Assembly (NCBI GenBank): GCA_011391255.1
Contig: JAABQV010000003.1
Location: 62,001-126,000 of the forward strand
Reading direction: 5' to 3'
Origin: Dechloromonas sp.
GTDB taxonomy: Bacteria; Pseudomonadota; Gammaproteobacteria; Burkholderiales; Rhodocyclaceae
Length of the DNA stretch: 64,000 bases
Shown one piece after another: positions 22,653-31,805 of this stretch. Numbering within the stretch: the first letter of the stretch is position 1; every line of letters starts with the position of its first letter. Under the pieces are notes generated by a model. It was not told the origin of the DNA. It worked only from the letters and a program-made list of their open reading frames with translations, and did no database searches. Position numbers and translations under genes: made by a program.

Positions 22653-23374
22653 TCCTTGTTTGTGCCGTCCGGCACAAAAACGTAGCCAAAGCCCCAGACC
22701 GTTTGCAGGTAGCGGGGTTGCGTGGCATCGGCCTCGATCAGTTTGCGCAGGCGGGAGACCTGAACGTCGATGGCGCGGTCAAACGGCCCTTGTTCGCGGC
22801 CGCGCGCCAGCGACATCAGTTTATCGCGCGACAGCGGCTGGCGCGGGTGCTTGAGTAAAACCTTGAGGACGGCGAATTCGCCAGTCGTTAGCGGCAGCGT
22901 TTCGTCGCCGCGCTTGAGGCTGCGGGCGGCAAAGTCGACTTCGATATTGCCGAAATGCATCGTCTCGCTATCCGCTTCAGGCGCGCCGGGCGGTTGCCGA
23001 GTTTGGCGGCGTAGCACGGCATGAATTCGGGCGAGCAATTCGCGCGGGTTGAAGGGCTTCGGTAAATAGTCATCGGCGCCCATTTCGAGGCCGACGATGC
23101 GGTCGATTTCATCACCCTTGGCGGTCAGCATGATAATTGGCGTCTTGTCACCGGCACCGCGCAAACGCCGGCAGATGGTCAGGCCGTCTTCACCCGGCAT
23201 CATCAGGTCAAGCACCAGCAGATCAAAATGCTCGCGGGATCGCAGCTTGTCCATCTGGCTGGCATCAGCGGCGGCTTTAACATCAAAGCCGTTCTCGCCG
23301 AGATAGCGGGTCAGTAGATCACGCAGGCGGACGTCGTCATCGACGACGAGGAGTTGTGGGGTTCGTTCAGTCAT
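22649..23374 (-). CDS. ompR: OmpR-family response regulator
   Basis: REC + winged helix; LVVDDDVRLRDLLTRYLGENGFDV, LQTVWGFGYVFVPDG. Confidence 0.88.
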   Translation of the reverse strand: MTERTPQLLVVDDDVRLRDLLTRYLGENGFDVKAAADASQMDKLRSREHFDLLVLDLMMPGEDGLTICRRLRGAGDKTPIIMLTAKGDEIDRIVGLEMGADDYLPKPFNPRELLARIHAVLRRQTRQPPGAPEADSETMHFGNIEVDFAARSLKRGDETLPLTTGEFAVLKVLLKHPRQPLSRDKLMSLARGREQGPFDRAIDVQVSRLRKLIEADATQPRYLQTVWGFGYVFVPDGTNKE

Positions 23375-23422
23375 GGCTGCAAGCGTGCTTTCTGGTGACG
23401 TCTTGGAGAATCATTGAGGGCT

Positions 23423-23713
23423 TCAGGCAGCGAGCGGCTGAATATGCGCAATCGCGTCGCCGTTCATCCGCAATACTTCCTCGGTGTCGTATTCCGCTTG
23501 TAAGGCCAGCCAAAATCCCGGTGTGGTGCCAAAGGCGCGCGCCATGCGTAGCGCGGTATCGGCAGTAATGCCGCGCTTCCCGGCACAAATTTCGCTGATG
23601 CGCATGGCCGGAACACCGATTTGCTTGGCTAGCCGGTATTGGCTGATATTCATTGGCGTCAGGAACTCTTCACGGAGAATTTCGCCGGGGTGGATGTTGG
23701 GCAGTTTGTCCAT
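23423..23713 (-). CDS. higA: HigA family addiction module antitoxin
   Basis: NIHPGEILREEFLTPMNISQYRLAKQIGVPAMRISEI; ATG 23713 preceded by GGAGG. Confidence 0.9.
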   Translation of the reverse strand: MDKLPNIHPGEILREEFLTPMNISQYRLAKQIGVPAMRISEICAGKRGITADTALRMARAFGTTPGFWLALQAEYDTEEVLRMNGDAIAHIQPLAA

Positions 23714-23725
23714 AAAAACCTCCAT

Positions 23726-24007
23726 TCAGTGATAGTCGCAAATTTCAGCGCGCTCGGCGTTGCCTTCATGCCACTTGAAGCAGATGCGCCTTTGGTCGTT
23801 GATACGAATGCTATGTTGGCCGGCGCGGTCTTTGCTCAGTGCCTCCAGCCGGTTGTTCGGTGGTATCCGGATATCATCAAGGCGCTGTGCGGCGTTCAAC
23901 ATCCGCAACTTGCGCCGGGCAATTTCCTGAATTTGATTCGGTAGTTTCTTGGTGAAGTTGCCAAGCCAGATGGCTTCAGTCGGCTCATTGTGGAAAGAAA
24001 TAATCAT
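23726..24007 (-). CDS. higB: HigB/RelE family toxin
   Basis: RRKLRMLNAAQRLDDIRIPPNNRLEAL...HSIRINDQRRICFKW; toxin-first order with higA immediately downstream. Confidence 0.92.
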   Translation of the reverse strand: MIISFHNEPTEAIWLGNFTKKLPNQIQEIARRKLRMLNAAQRLDDIRIPPNNRLEALSKDRAGQHSIRINDQRRICFKWHEGNAERAEICDYH

Positions 24008-24016
24008 CTGGAAATA

Positions 24017-24060
24017 GTATTGATAAGCGGTATTAACGTCAATCGATATGGTATTGATAA
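24017..24060. promoter_or_regulatory. Repeat-containing putative operator upstream of higBA
   Basis: GTATTGATAA occurs at 24017-24026 and 24051-24060, flanking GGTATTAACGTCAATCGATAT. Confidence 0.4.
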
Positions 24061-24252
24061 AGTCACCATTTTCCGATTATTCATCACGGCGTCAAAGTAG
24101 CACCTCGCCAAAGTGTTGTCGCTGCAACAAGTAACAAGGTTTTGCTTGAGACTGACTTGAAACAAGTTGTTACAAAACGCCGTCGGCAAACTGCCTATGG
24201 GCACCAGAAAGTTGGCAGAATGATTCATCGCCACGTTGATTTGAAAGTCTCA

Positions 24253-24555
24253 ATGTTCTCTCGTCTTGATTTGCTCCGCGGTTTGCTTGCGCTGGCAGTT
24301 TTTGCTGCGCTGGCAGGCAATGCGTCGGCGCAACTGGGGCCGGGTGAGCGGCGTCAGATTCGGCAGGAAATGCGTGAGCACTGGCAGCAAACGCCGCAGG
24401 AGGACAGGCAGCGCTTTCGCCAGGAACGCGAGGAGCGGCGCGATGGCTTTCAGCAAATGCCGCCCGAAGATCGCAGTCGCCTGCGTGATGAGTTGCGCGG
24501 CCAACGTGACGCCGGTGGACGCCATGATTTTCAACATCATCGCGGTCAACGCTGA
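24253..24555 (+). CDS. Sec-secreted Arg/Gln-rich hypothetical protein (DUF3106-like)
   Basis: Signal peptide MFSRLDLLRGLLALAVFAALAGNASA followed by a highly charged region. Confidence 0.6.
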   Translation: MFSRLDLLRGLLALAVFAALAGNASAQLGPGERRQIRQEMREHWQQTPQEDRQRFRQEREERRDGFQQMPPEDRSRLRDELRGQRDAGGRHDFQHHRGQR

Positions 24556-24561
24556 ATTCAC

Positions 24562-25992
24562 ATGAAGTTTTTATCCGCCCTGCTGCTCGCCGGCTACTCC
24601 CTGTCGCTTCAGGCTGCGCCGATTGGCGTTGATGGTGCCAGGCATTTGCTCGAGCGAACCGGTTTCGGTGCTCCGCCCGCCTTGCTTGCCGAATATTCCC
24701 GACTTGATCGGGCGCAGGCGGTTGATCGCTTGCTGAACGGCAAGGAAAGTGGCTTGCAGAGTCGCCCGCCGGAAATTTCCTACGAGCGTCCGGGGGCGCT
24801 CAAAAACCTATCTGATGATGAGCGTAAGCTTGCGCAACGTGAGCGTGTTCGCGAGGGCGGCGAAATGCGTGCCTGGTGGGCTGGTGAAATGCTGCGGGCG
24901 CCAAGCGCTCAGGATGCGTTGCGTGAACGGATGACCCTGTTCTGGCACAACCATTTCGTTTCCAGCCAGCAAAAAGTCAAATCCGGTACCCTGATGCTGC
25001 GCCAGAACGAACTACTGCGCCGTTATGCGCTCGCTAATTTTGGCAGCTTGCTCCATGCCGTTGCCAAAGACCCGGCAATGCTGGTCTATCTTGACGGCGC
25101 CAGCAATCGCAAGAGTAGCCCGAATGAAAACTTTGCCCGCGAGGTGATGGAGCTTTTTACCCTCGGTGAAGGTAATTACAGGGAGCAGGACATCAAGGAA
25201 GCGGCACGCGCCTTCACCGGCTGGAGCTTTGCGCCGCAAAGCGGAGATTACCTGTGGCGGCCGGCAATGCACGATGATGGTGAGAAGTTGATCCTTGGCC
25301 GGCGCGGTAATTTTGATGGCGATGCCGTGCTCGATATTCTGCTGGCGCAGCCGGCAGCCGCGAAATTCATTGCCGGCAAGCTGTGGCGCGAGTTTGTCTC
25401 GCCGGTGCTGGATGCGCAGCAGGTAAGCCGAATTGCCGCCGCGTTGCGCGGCGCCGGGTATGAAATACGTCCGGCCTTGCGGGCATTGTTCATCAGTGAG
25501 GCCTTCTGGGCAGCCGGAAATCGTGGCAGCCTGATCAAGGCACCGGTTGATTTCATTATTGGCACGACGCGAACATTGGCGGTTGATGTTCCCGATGCGC
25601 TGCCCTTGGCGCTCGCCATGCGCAACATTGGGCAGGATCTTTTTGCGCCGCCCAACGTGCGTGGCTGGCCAGGCGGCGAGGCGTGGATCAATTCAAGCAC
25701 CTTGCTGGCGCGCAAGCAGTTCATCGAGCGTTTGCTACGGGCGAGTGAAATGGAGCGTTCGGCAATGCTTCGCCGCGAATCCCCTGATCCCGCTGACGGC
25801 AAGACGCGGATGGCCGAAGCGATGCGCCAGATTCATTTCGATAGCGCCGGCTGGTTGTCGCATTACCGGGATTTCAGCGGCCTGCAACTGGCCTTGCTGG
25901 CTTTGCCGCCGGTGCAGGAAATCAGCGCCCCGCAGATCGGCTTGCCCTTGCTGCGCACGCTGCTGCTTGATCCCGTTTTTCAATTGAAATAG
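24562..25992 (+). CDS. DUF1800 family protein
   Basis: HLLERTGFGAPP, MTLFWHNHFVSSQQKV, NENFAREVMELFTLGEG, FTGWSF. Confidence 0.93.
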   Translation: MKFLSALLLAGYSLSLQAAPIGVDGARHLLERTGFGAPPALLAEYSRLDRAQAVDRLLNGKESGLQSRPPEISYERPGALKNLSDDERKLAQRERVREGGEMRAWWAGEMLRAPSAQDALRERMTLFWHNHFVSSQQKVKSGTLMLRQNELLRRYALANFGSLLHAVAKDPAMLVYLDGASNRKSSPNENFAREVMELFTLGEGNYREQDIKEAARAFTGWSFAPQSGDYLWRPAMHDDGEKLILGRRGNFDGDAVLDILLAQPAAAKFIAGKLWREFVSPVLDAQQVSRIAAALRGAGYEIRPALRALFISEAFWAAGNRGSLIKAPVDFIIGTTRTLAVDVPDALPLALAMRNIGQDLFAPPNVRGWPGGEAWINSSTLLARKQFIERLLRASEMERSAMLRRESPDPADGKTRMAEAMRQIHFDSAGWLSHYRDFSGLQLALLALPPVQEISAPQIGLPLLRTLLLDPVFQLK

Positions 25993-26000
25993 GTGCCGGC

Positions 26001-27143
26001 ATGGATCGTCGAGACTTCCTGAAAGCACTCTCGCTAGGCTCACTCTATGCGCTGACACCAAATCTGGCATTTGCCGCTGGTGATTACCGGCGTCTGTTGA
26101 TTCTCGTTGAACTCAAGGGTGGCAATGATGGCTTGAATACCGTCATCCCCTACAGCGATCCGCTCTATGCCAGCCTGCGGCCGCGCATTGCCATCAAGCG
26201 TGACGAAGTAATTGCGCTCAATGGTTCGCTTGGCTTGCATCCGGCGCTTGCCCCGCTGATGCCGCTGTGGAAGAACGGTGAGATGGCGGTGCTGCAGTCG
26301 GTCGGCTATCCGCAAGCCAATCTCTCGCATTTTCGCTCGATTGAAATTTGGGATACCGCTTCAGCAGCCAGCGAATATCTCCACGAAGGCTGGCTGGCGC
26401 GGGTTTTCGCTCGGCAAGCGGTACCCAAATCGTATCTCGCCGATGGCGTACTGGTCGGTTCCAGTGACCTCGGCCCGTTGACCGGCGCGCGGGCAATTGC
26501 GCTCAAGGATGCCGGCCAGTTCAGCCGGCAGGCGCGCCTGGCGAATTCAGTGTCTGAGGAGGGCGGGGCGGCCTTGCGTCATCTGCTCAAGGTCGAGAAC
26601 GATGTTTCGGAAGCCGGCAAAAAGCTGGACACCTCATTTGCCTTCAAGACTGAATTCCCCAAAGGCGAGTTTGGCCAGGCGATCAAAACCGGCTGCGGGG
26701 TGCTGTCTGGCGGCCAGATCGCCGTGCTGCGGCTGACCCTTGGCGGCTTCGATACCCATCAGAACCAGCCCGGCACGCACGCCAATCTTCTGCGCCAATT
26801 GGGTGAAGGCGTCGCTGCCTTGCGGGCTGCATTGATTGAGATGGATCGCTGGCAGGACACGTTGATCATGACTTACTCGGAATTTGGCCGGCGAGCGCGC
26901 GAGAACCAGTCCAACGGCACTGATCACGGCACGGCAGCGCCGCATTTTGTGCTGGGTGGGAGGGTTCGCGGGGGAATACACGGCGCAGCACCGGCACTTA
27001 GCCGACTTGATGGCAACGGCAATCTACCTTTTGACATTGATTTTCGTAGCCTCTACGCCACCGTGCTTGAGCGCTGGTGGGGAGTACCGGCGAATACGCT
27101 GTTCGCAGCGGGGGTTCGACCGCTTGAACTTGTTAGGGGATAG
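26001..27143 (+). CDS. DUF1501 family protein with Tat-like signal
   Basis: MDRRDFLKALSLGSLYAL leader; LVELKGGNDGLNTVIPY, SHFRSIEIWDTA, FGRRARENQSNGTDHGTA. Confidence 0.93.
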   Translation: MDRRDFLKALSLGSLYALTPNLAFAAGDYRRLLILVELKGGNDGLNTVIPYSDPLYASLRPRIAIKRDEVIALNGSLGLHPALAPLMPLWKNGEMAVLQSVGYPQANLSHFRSIEIWDTASAASEYLHEGWLARVFARQAVPKSYLADGVLVGSSDLGPLTGARAIALKDAGQFSRQARLANSVSEEGGAALRHLLKVENDVSEAGKKLDTSFAFKTEFPKGEFGQAIKTGCGVLSGGQIAVLRLTLGGFDTHQNQPGTHANLLRQLGEGVAALRAALIEMDRWQDTLIMTYSEFGRRARENQSNGTDHGTAAPHFVLGGRVRGGIHGAAPALSRLDGNGNLPFDIDFRSLYATVLERWWGVPANTLFAAGVRPLELVRG

Positions 27144-27302
27144 AGAATTACCCCTTTGATACTCATTTAGGCAGCCAGCGCTTCTGATATATCGCTGGCA
27201 CGTAGCATACGACTGGTTATCGCCAATGTTTCAAGATAATAAAAATACAATTTCAGCGGCCTTTCAGGCGACAAGACTCTTGTTAGACCTGGCTTTGCGG
27301 CA

Positions 27303-27671
27303 CTAAAACCCTGTCGCCAGGAGTGCGTATGCGGCGAGTACGGTACCGAGCATGGCCAGCCCGTAACAGAGTAGCCTAGCGCCCCTGCCAGCGTGAATCC
27401 CGATGTCGTGCAGGCTGTGAAAGATTCGGTGGGCAGCGTGCCACAGGAAGAGCGCAATGATGGCAAAAATAAAACCCTTGCCGATCAAGTTCTGGGCAAA
27501 GGCCAGCATCTTTGGGTAGCTCATCGTGTCGGCCGGAAGTAGCAGACCGAGCGGAACAGCGATGCCGGTGATGAAAACCAGCATCGGCCCAAGCAGTGCC
27601 GAGAGCATGCCGCCGGCACCAAAAAGCGCCCAGAAGATTGGCGCATTGGAACGTTTCAGTGGACGTTTCAT
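27303..27671 (-). CDS. frdD: Fumarate reductase membrane anchor subunit FrdD
   Basis: 122-aa three-TM protein, [37 protein letters not shown]; last gene of frdABCD. Confidence 0.9.
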   Translation of the reverse strand: MKRPLKRSNAPIFWALFGAGGMLSALLGPMLVFITGIAVPLGLLLPADTMSYPKMLAFAQNLIGKGFIFAIIALFLWHAAHRIFHSLHDIGIHAGRGARLLCYGLAMLGTVLAAYALLATGF

Positions 27672-28066
27672 CGTGCCAACCCCCAGACCAGGACGAACAG
27701 TAGCAGGCTGGCCGCGCCCGCCGCAGCGAGACCGCCGCCAGTGATTGCCCAGGCCGGCAGACGTTTGCCGCCAACGACGAGCGGCGGCATGGTGCGCGGC
27801 ATGATCTTGAACCAGGTGTAGGCGTGATAGCCGATCGCAGCCAGTGCCAGCAGGTGGAAGCCGATGGACCAGGGGCTCTTGAGGGCCAGCAGCCAGCCGT
27901 TCCAGGCCGCTTCGCCTTGCGCCAGGCGGAGCAGTCCGAAGAGCAGGACCGCCGCATAGGCCGCCACGAAAAGCGCCGTGCCCTCGTGGATCATGTACTC
28001 GACGAAGTAGGGGTTTTTCCGCCACCAGCCATCCATGGGGCGGACATAGGGACGACGCTTGCTCAC
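27668..28066 (-). CDS. frdC: Fumarate reductase membrane anchor subunit FrdC
   Basis: GTG start at 28066 preceded by GGGAGG and overlapping frdB stop; [33 protein letters not shown] resembles E. coli FrdC. Confidence 0.9.
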   Translation of the reverse strand: MSKRRPYVRPMDGWWRKNPYFVEYMIHEGTALFVAAYAAVLLFGLLRLAQGEAAWNGWLLALKSPWSIGFHLLALAAIGYHAYTWFKIMPRTMPPLVVGGKRLPAWAITGGGLAAAGAASLLLFVLVWGLAR

Positions 28067-28818
28067 TTGGTACCTCCCTTCGGTGCGAGGAAGCGCAGGA
28101 AGTAATCCATGGCGCTGTTGGTCTTGTTCAGGTTGACCGCATTGGCCGGGTCCACATGCTTCGGGCAGACCTCGGAGCAATACCCGACTGCGGTGCAATT
28201 GAACACGCCTTCCTCGGCGTTGACCAGTTGCATCCGCTCGGCCTGGCCGCCGTCACGTGAATCCATGTTGTAGCGATGCAGCAGGGTCAGCGCCGCCGGG
28301 CCGACGAAATCCTTGTTGAGGCCGAACTGCGGACAGGCGGCATAGCACAGCAGGCAGTTGATGCACGAACTGAACTGCTCGTAAGCGTTGAGCTGGGCCG
28401 GTGTCTGCAGGTATTCACCCTGGGCCAGGGTGCGCGCTTCCTTGGGAATGATGTAGGGCTGGATGCTTTCGAGTTTCTCGATGAAGCCTTCCATGTTGAT
28501 CACCAGATCGCGCTCAATCGGGAAATGCGCCAGCGCTTCGACACGCACCCGTTCCGGGTAGTAGTCACGCAAAAAGGTCTGGCAGGACAGGCTCGGCTCG
28601 CCGTTGATCATCATGCCGCAACTGCCGCAGATGGCCATCCGGCACGACCAGCGAAAGCTCAGGGAGCCGTCGAGGTAATCCTTGATGTACTGCACGCCCT
28701 GCAGCACCGACATGTCGTCGGTGAATGGCACTGCAAAAACCTGTGCGTACGGTACCTGGTCCGTTTCCGGGTTGTAGCGCAGGACCTCGATCTCGATGGT
28801 TTTCTGTTGTTCAGGCAT
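28063..28818 (-). CDS. frdB: Fumarate reductase iron-sulfur subunit FrdB
   Basis: [21 protein letters not shown] 2Fe-2[13 protein letters not shown] and [17 protein letters not shown] clusters. Confidence 0.95.
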   Translation of the reverse strand: MPEQQKTIEIEVLRYNPETDQVPYAQVFAVPFTDDMSVLQGVQYIKDYLDGSLSFRWSCRMAICGSCGMMINGEPSLSCQTFLRDYYPERVRVEALAHFPIERDLVINMEGFIEKLESIQPYIIPKEARTLAQGEYLQTPAQLNAYEQFSSCINCLLCYAACPQFGLNKDFVGPAALTLLHRYNMDSRDGGQAERMQLVNAEEGVFNCTAVGYCSEVCPKHVDPANAVNLNKTNSAMDYFLRFLAPKGGTK

Positions 28819-30598
28819 GGGATGCCTTCCTTTCCCGCTCCGCCTTTTCGCCGGCTGCGCCGTAGGCGCGGGTGCCGGGCGGCGACTTGGTGATCTTTAC
28901 CGGGCCGTAATCGATGCGCGGCGGACCATCGGCGACGTAGTGCGCCTGCGAATGCTTCAGGAAGTTCGCGTCGTCGCGCTGCTCGAAGCCGTCGAGGCGC
29001 TGGTGGGCGCCACGCGACTCGCGTCGCTGCAAGGCGGAATGGGCCATCGACTGGGCCACGTCGAGCTGGTATTCGAGTTCGATCGCCAGCAGCCACTCGG
29101 TGTTCCAGACGCTCGACTTGTCCTCGACATTGACGTTGCGGAAGCGCGCCTTGAGTTCGTCGAGCTTGTCGCAGGTCTTCTGCATGGTTTCGGCCAGGCG
29201 ATAGATGCCGCAGCCGTCTTCCATGGTCTGCGCCATTTCCTTGCGCAGGGTGGCAATGCGTTCGCTGCCCCCGGTCTTCGTCTTGAGCCCGAGGACGCGC
29301 TGCTCGACAGCCTGCGCCTGCTTGTGCAGGCTCGCAGTGTTTCCCGGCGCCACCGATTTCGCGAAACGCGCAGCTTCCTCGCCGGCCACCTTGCCGAACA
29401 CCAGCAGTTCGGACAGTGAATTCGAGCCGAGCCGGTTGGCGCCGTGTATGCCGACGCTCGAGCACTCACCGGCCGCATAGAGGCCCGGCAAGGGCGAGGA
29501 ACACAGGCCGTCGACGAGAATGCCGCCCATCGTGTAGTGGACCGCAGGCCGCACCGGAATCGGCGCCTTGGCCGGGTCGACCCCGAGATATTGTTCGGCC
29601 AGTTCGTAGATCTGCGGCAGACGCTCGCGCAGCTTGGCTTCGCCGAGATGGCGCAGATCAAGGTATACCACCGAACCGTGCGGGCCCTCGATGGTGCGGC
29701 CTTTTTGCTGCTCATACCAGAAAGCCTGACTCAGCCGGTCGCGTGGGCCGAGTTCCATGGCCTTGTTGCGCGGCGTCGGTTCGGCAGGGCCGAGGCCGTA
29801 ATCCTGCAGGTAACGGTAACCATCCTTGTTGACTAGAAAGCCACCCTCGCCACGGCAGGCTTCGGTGAACAACAGTCCGGTGCCGGGCATGCAGGTCGGG
29901 TGATACTGAACGAATTCCATGTCACGCAACGGCACACCGTGGCGGTAGGCGAGCGCCATGCCGTCGCCGGTCACCACGCCGCCGTTGGTATTCTCGCGGA
30001 ACACCCGGCCGGCGCCGCCGGTGGCGATAATCACCGACCCGGCCTCGATCAGGGTAAATTCTCCCGAGGCGATTTCGATAGTGACGACCCCTTGGGCACG
30101 CCCTTCCTCGACCACGAGGTCGACGCAGAAATGTTCATCGAAGCGCTTGATCGACGGATACTTGATCGACGTCTGGAACAACGTGTGCAACATGTGGAAG
30201 CCAGTCTTGTCGGCGGCAAACCAGGTACGCTCGATCTTCATGCCACCGAAGGCGCGCACATTGACCTGTCCGTCGGCCGTGCGGCTCCACGGGCAGCCCC
30301 AATGCTCGAGTTGGGTCAACTCTGCGCTGCATCGCGCCACGAAATACTCGACCACATCCTGCTCGCACAGCCAGTCGCCGCCCCCCACTGTATCGCTAAA
30401 GTGGTAGTCGAGGCTGTCGCTCGGCAGTTTTACCCCCGCCGCGCCGCCCTCGGCGGCGACGGTGTGGCTGCGCATCGGATAGACCTTCGAGACAAGCGCG
30501 ATCCTCAGTGCCGGGTCGGACTCCGCCACCGCGATAGCTGCCCGCAGACCAGCGCCGCCACCGCCGACAATCACCACATCCGCCTTAAATATTTCCAC
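28811..30598 (-). CDS. frdA: Fumarate reductase flavoprotein subunit FrdA (E. coli QFR type)
   Basis: [66 protein letters not shown], closely resembling E. coli FrdA. Confidence 0.95.
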   Translation of the reverse strand: MEIFKADVVIVGGGGAGLRAAIAVAESDPALRIALVSKVYPMRSHTVAAEGGAAGVKLPSDSLDYHFSDTVGGGDWLCEQDVVEYFVARCSAELTQLEHWGCPWSRTADGQVNVRAFGGMKIERTWFAADKTGFHMLHTLFQTSIKYPSIKRFDEHFCVDLVVEEGRAQGVVTIEIASGEFTLIEAGSVIIATGGAGRVFRENTNGGVVTGDGMALAYRHGVPLRDMEFVQYHPTCMPGTGLLFTEACRGEGGFLVNKDGYRYLQDYGLGPAEPTPRNKAMELGPRDRLSQAFWYEQQKGRTIEGPHGSVVYLDLRHLGEAKLRERLPQIYELAEQYLGVDPAKAPIPVRPAVHYTMGGILVDGLCSSPLPGLYAAGECSSVGIHGANRLGSNSLSELLVFGKVAGEEAARFAKSVAPGNTASLHKQAQAVEQRVLGLKTKTGGSERIATLRKEMAQTMEDGCGIYRLAETMQKTCDKLDELKARFRNVNVEDKSSVWNTEWLLAIELEYQLDVAQSMAHSALQRRESRGAHQRLDGFEQRDDANFLKHSQAHYVADGPPRIDYGPVKITKSPPGTRAYGAAGEKAERERKASHA

Positions 30599-30613
30599 GT
30601 GTGAACTCCCTGT

Positions 30614-31369
30614 CTATGCGTCAGCTTTCCTGTCCGGAACTGTCCCGGAAATTCTCAACGTCAACATTTGGTACAAGCCGCCAAAGTAGCGTCGTTCGCT
30701 GACTGTGGCGAAGCCACCACCCTTCGGCAACCAGGCGGCAATCTTCTCACTGAACAAATCACGGGCGAATGGCTCCAGGCGCTCGAGCACGGGCAGCCAC
30801 AAATAGCACAATGGGTTCAATCGACTCGGCGGAGCGTAATCGACAATGGTCAGCGTACCGCCCGGCCGGATTACCCTCAGCGCCTCGGCCAGCGTCTTTT
30901 GACGCACCGCTTGCGGCTGTTCGTGCAACAGGAAAAAAAGCAGGGCCCGGTCAAAGCTCGCATCGGGAAACTGCAAGGCCGCCGAATCCATGCAGTGCAG
31001 CTTGACCGGTGCATCATGAGCCAGCTTGCTTGCCAGATTTTCGATCTGGATCGGCAGGATATCGACAACCTCCAACGTGCCGCCGGGGGCGATGCAGGCC
31101 GCCAGGCGCGGCGTGAGATCACCGTAGGCGCAGGCAATTTGCAGCGCGCGGCCAGACAAGTGGCGGCCGAAACCATTAAGCACTGCGTTGCACAGGCGCC
31201 GGTAGTTGCCCCAGAGAATCAGGTTGACCAGCCACTGGCGCTCAAAAACATATACCGCGCGCGGATGAATATAAGCCCACCAGTAATTTGCCTGCAGATA
31301 TTGCGGAACTGCCGGGAGCGCTTTTCTTGCTCCCATATCGGGCGATACAAGTTGATCAAGGGGAGGCAT
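30614..31369 (-). CDS. rquA: Rhodoquinone biosynthesis methyltransferase-like protein RquA
   Basis: YLQANYWWAYIHPRAVYVFERQWLVNLILWGNYRRL, ALQIACAYGDLTPRLAA, FFLLHEQPQAVRQKTLAEALRVIRPGG: RquA-type sequence; directly upstream of frdA. Confidence 0.88.
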   Translation of the reverse strand: MPPLDQLVSPDMGARKALPAVPQYLQANYWWAYIHPRAVYVFERQWLVNLILWGNYRRLCNAVLNGFGRHLSGRALQIACAYGDLTPRLAACIAPGGTLEVVDILPIQIENLASKLAHDAPVKLHCMDSAALQFPDASFDRALLFFLLHEQPQAVRQKTLAEALRVIRPGGTLTIVDYAPPSRLNPLCYLWLPVLERLEPFARDLFSEKIAAWLPKGGGFATVSERRYFGGLYQMLTLRISGTVPDRKADA

Positions 31370-31488
31370 CAAGAGGGCATGAAGATGGTGTCCTGCGATT
31401 CTACACCCGCACGCTGCTCTGCCCGAGATCAATTCATCCCCCCCGTATTTCAACCTGATTTAAAAATGAGAATTGCTGGCACAATTTT

Positions 31489-31681
31489 CTCCGAAGAGAA
31501 GAAGTCAGTGCTATCAAGGGCGATCAGAAAGGTGTGGTTGATCGAGCGGAAGTGCTCGAGATAGCCATCCCGGTAAAGTTCGTCGCTAATCGTGGCCATG
31601 AGTGGGAATAGCGTTTCTGGCGGCACCGGATCAAGCAGGTTGCGAATCTGGTTGTCACAAGGGATCTGGTGCACCCAACCC
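31489..31681 (-). pseudogene. Transposase fragment (IS relic), truncated at both ends
   Basis: Minus-frame peptide WVHQIPCDNQIRNLLDPVPPETLFPLMATISDELYRDGYLEHFRSINHTFLIALDSTDFFSSEKI resembles IS transposases with DNQIRNLLDP / LIALDGTxYFSS motifs; no start. Confidence 0.65.
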
Positions 31682-31764
31682 TGCTTGAGCGCTGGTGGGG
31701 AGTACCGGCGAATACGCTTTTCGCAGCGGGGATTCGGCCCTTGGAGATTGTCCGTCAGGGGTAA
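31682..31764 (+). repeat. Diverged second copy of the DUF1501 gene 3' end
   Basis: Encodes LERWWGVPANTLFAAGIRPLEIVRQG*, matching LERWWGVPANTLFAAGVRPLELVRG* at 27066-27143; shared exact stretch GCTTGAGCGCTGGTGGGGAGTACCGGCGAATACGCT. Confidence 0.95.
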
Positions 31765-31805
31765 TCCAGGAATTCGGCACAACTGGGCGTAGCGGCTCCG
31801 GTAAA

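Noticed and set aside
27167-27300. Minus frame ...LKLYFYYLETLAITSRMLRASDISEALAA downstream of frdD, and the GCCAGCG/CGCTGGC hairpin
   Set aside because: No recognisable family; the hairpin has a 12-nt loop and no T-run, so neither a gene relic nor a terminator could be supported.
31369-31450. FNR-type site near TTGATCAA upstream of rquA
   Set aside because: TTGAT and ATCAA are not separated by the 4-nt spacer of an FNR box.
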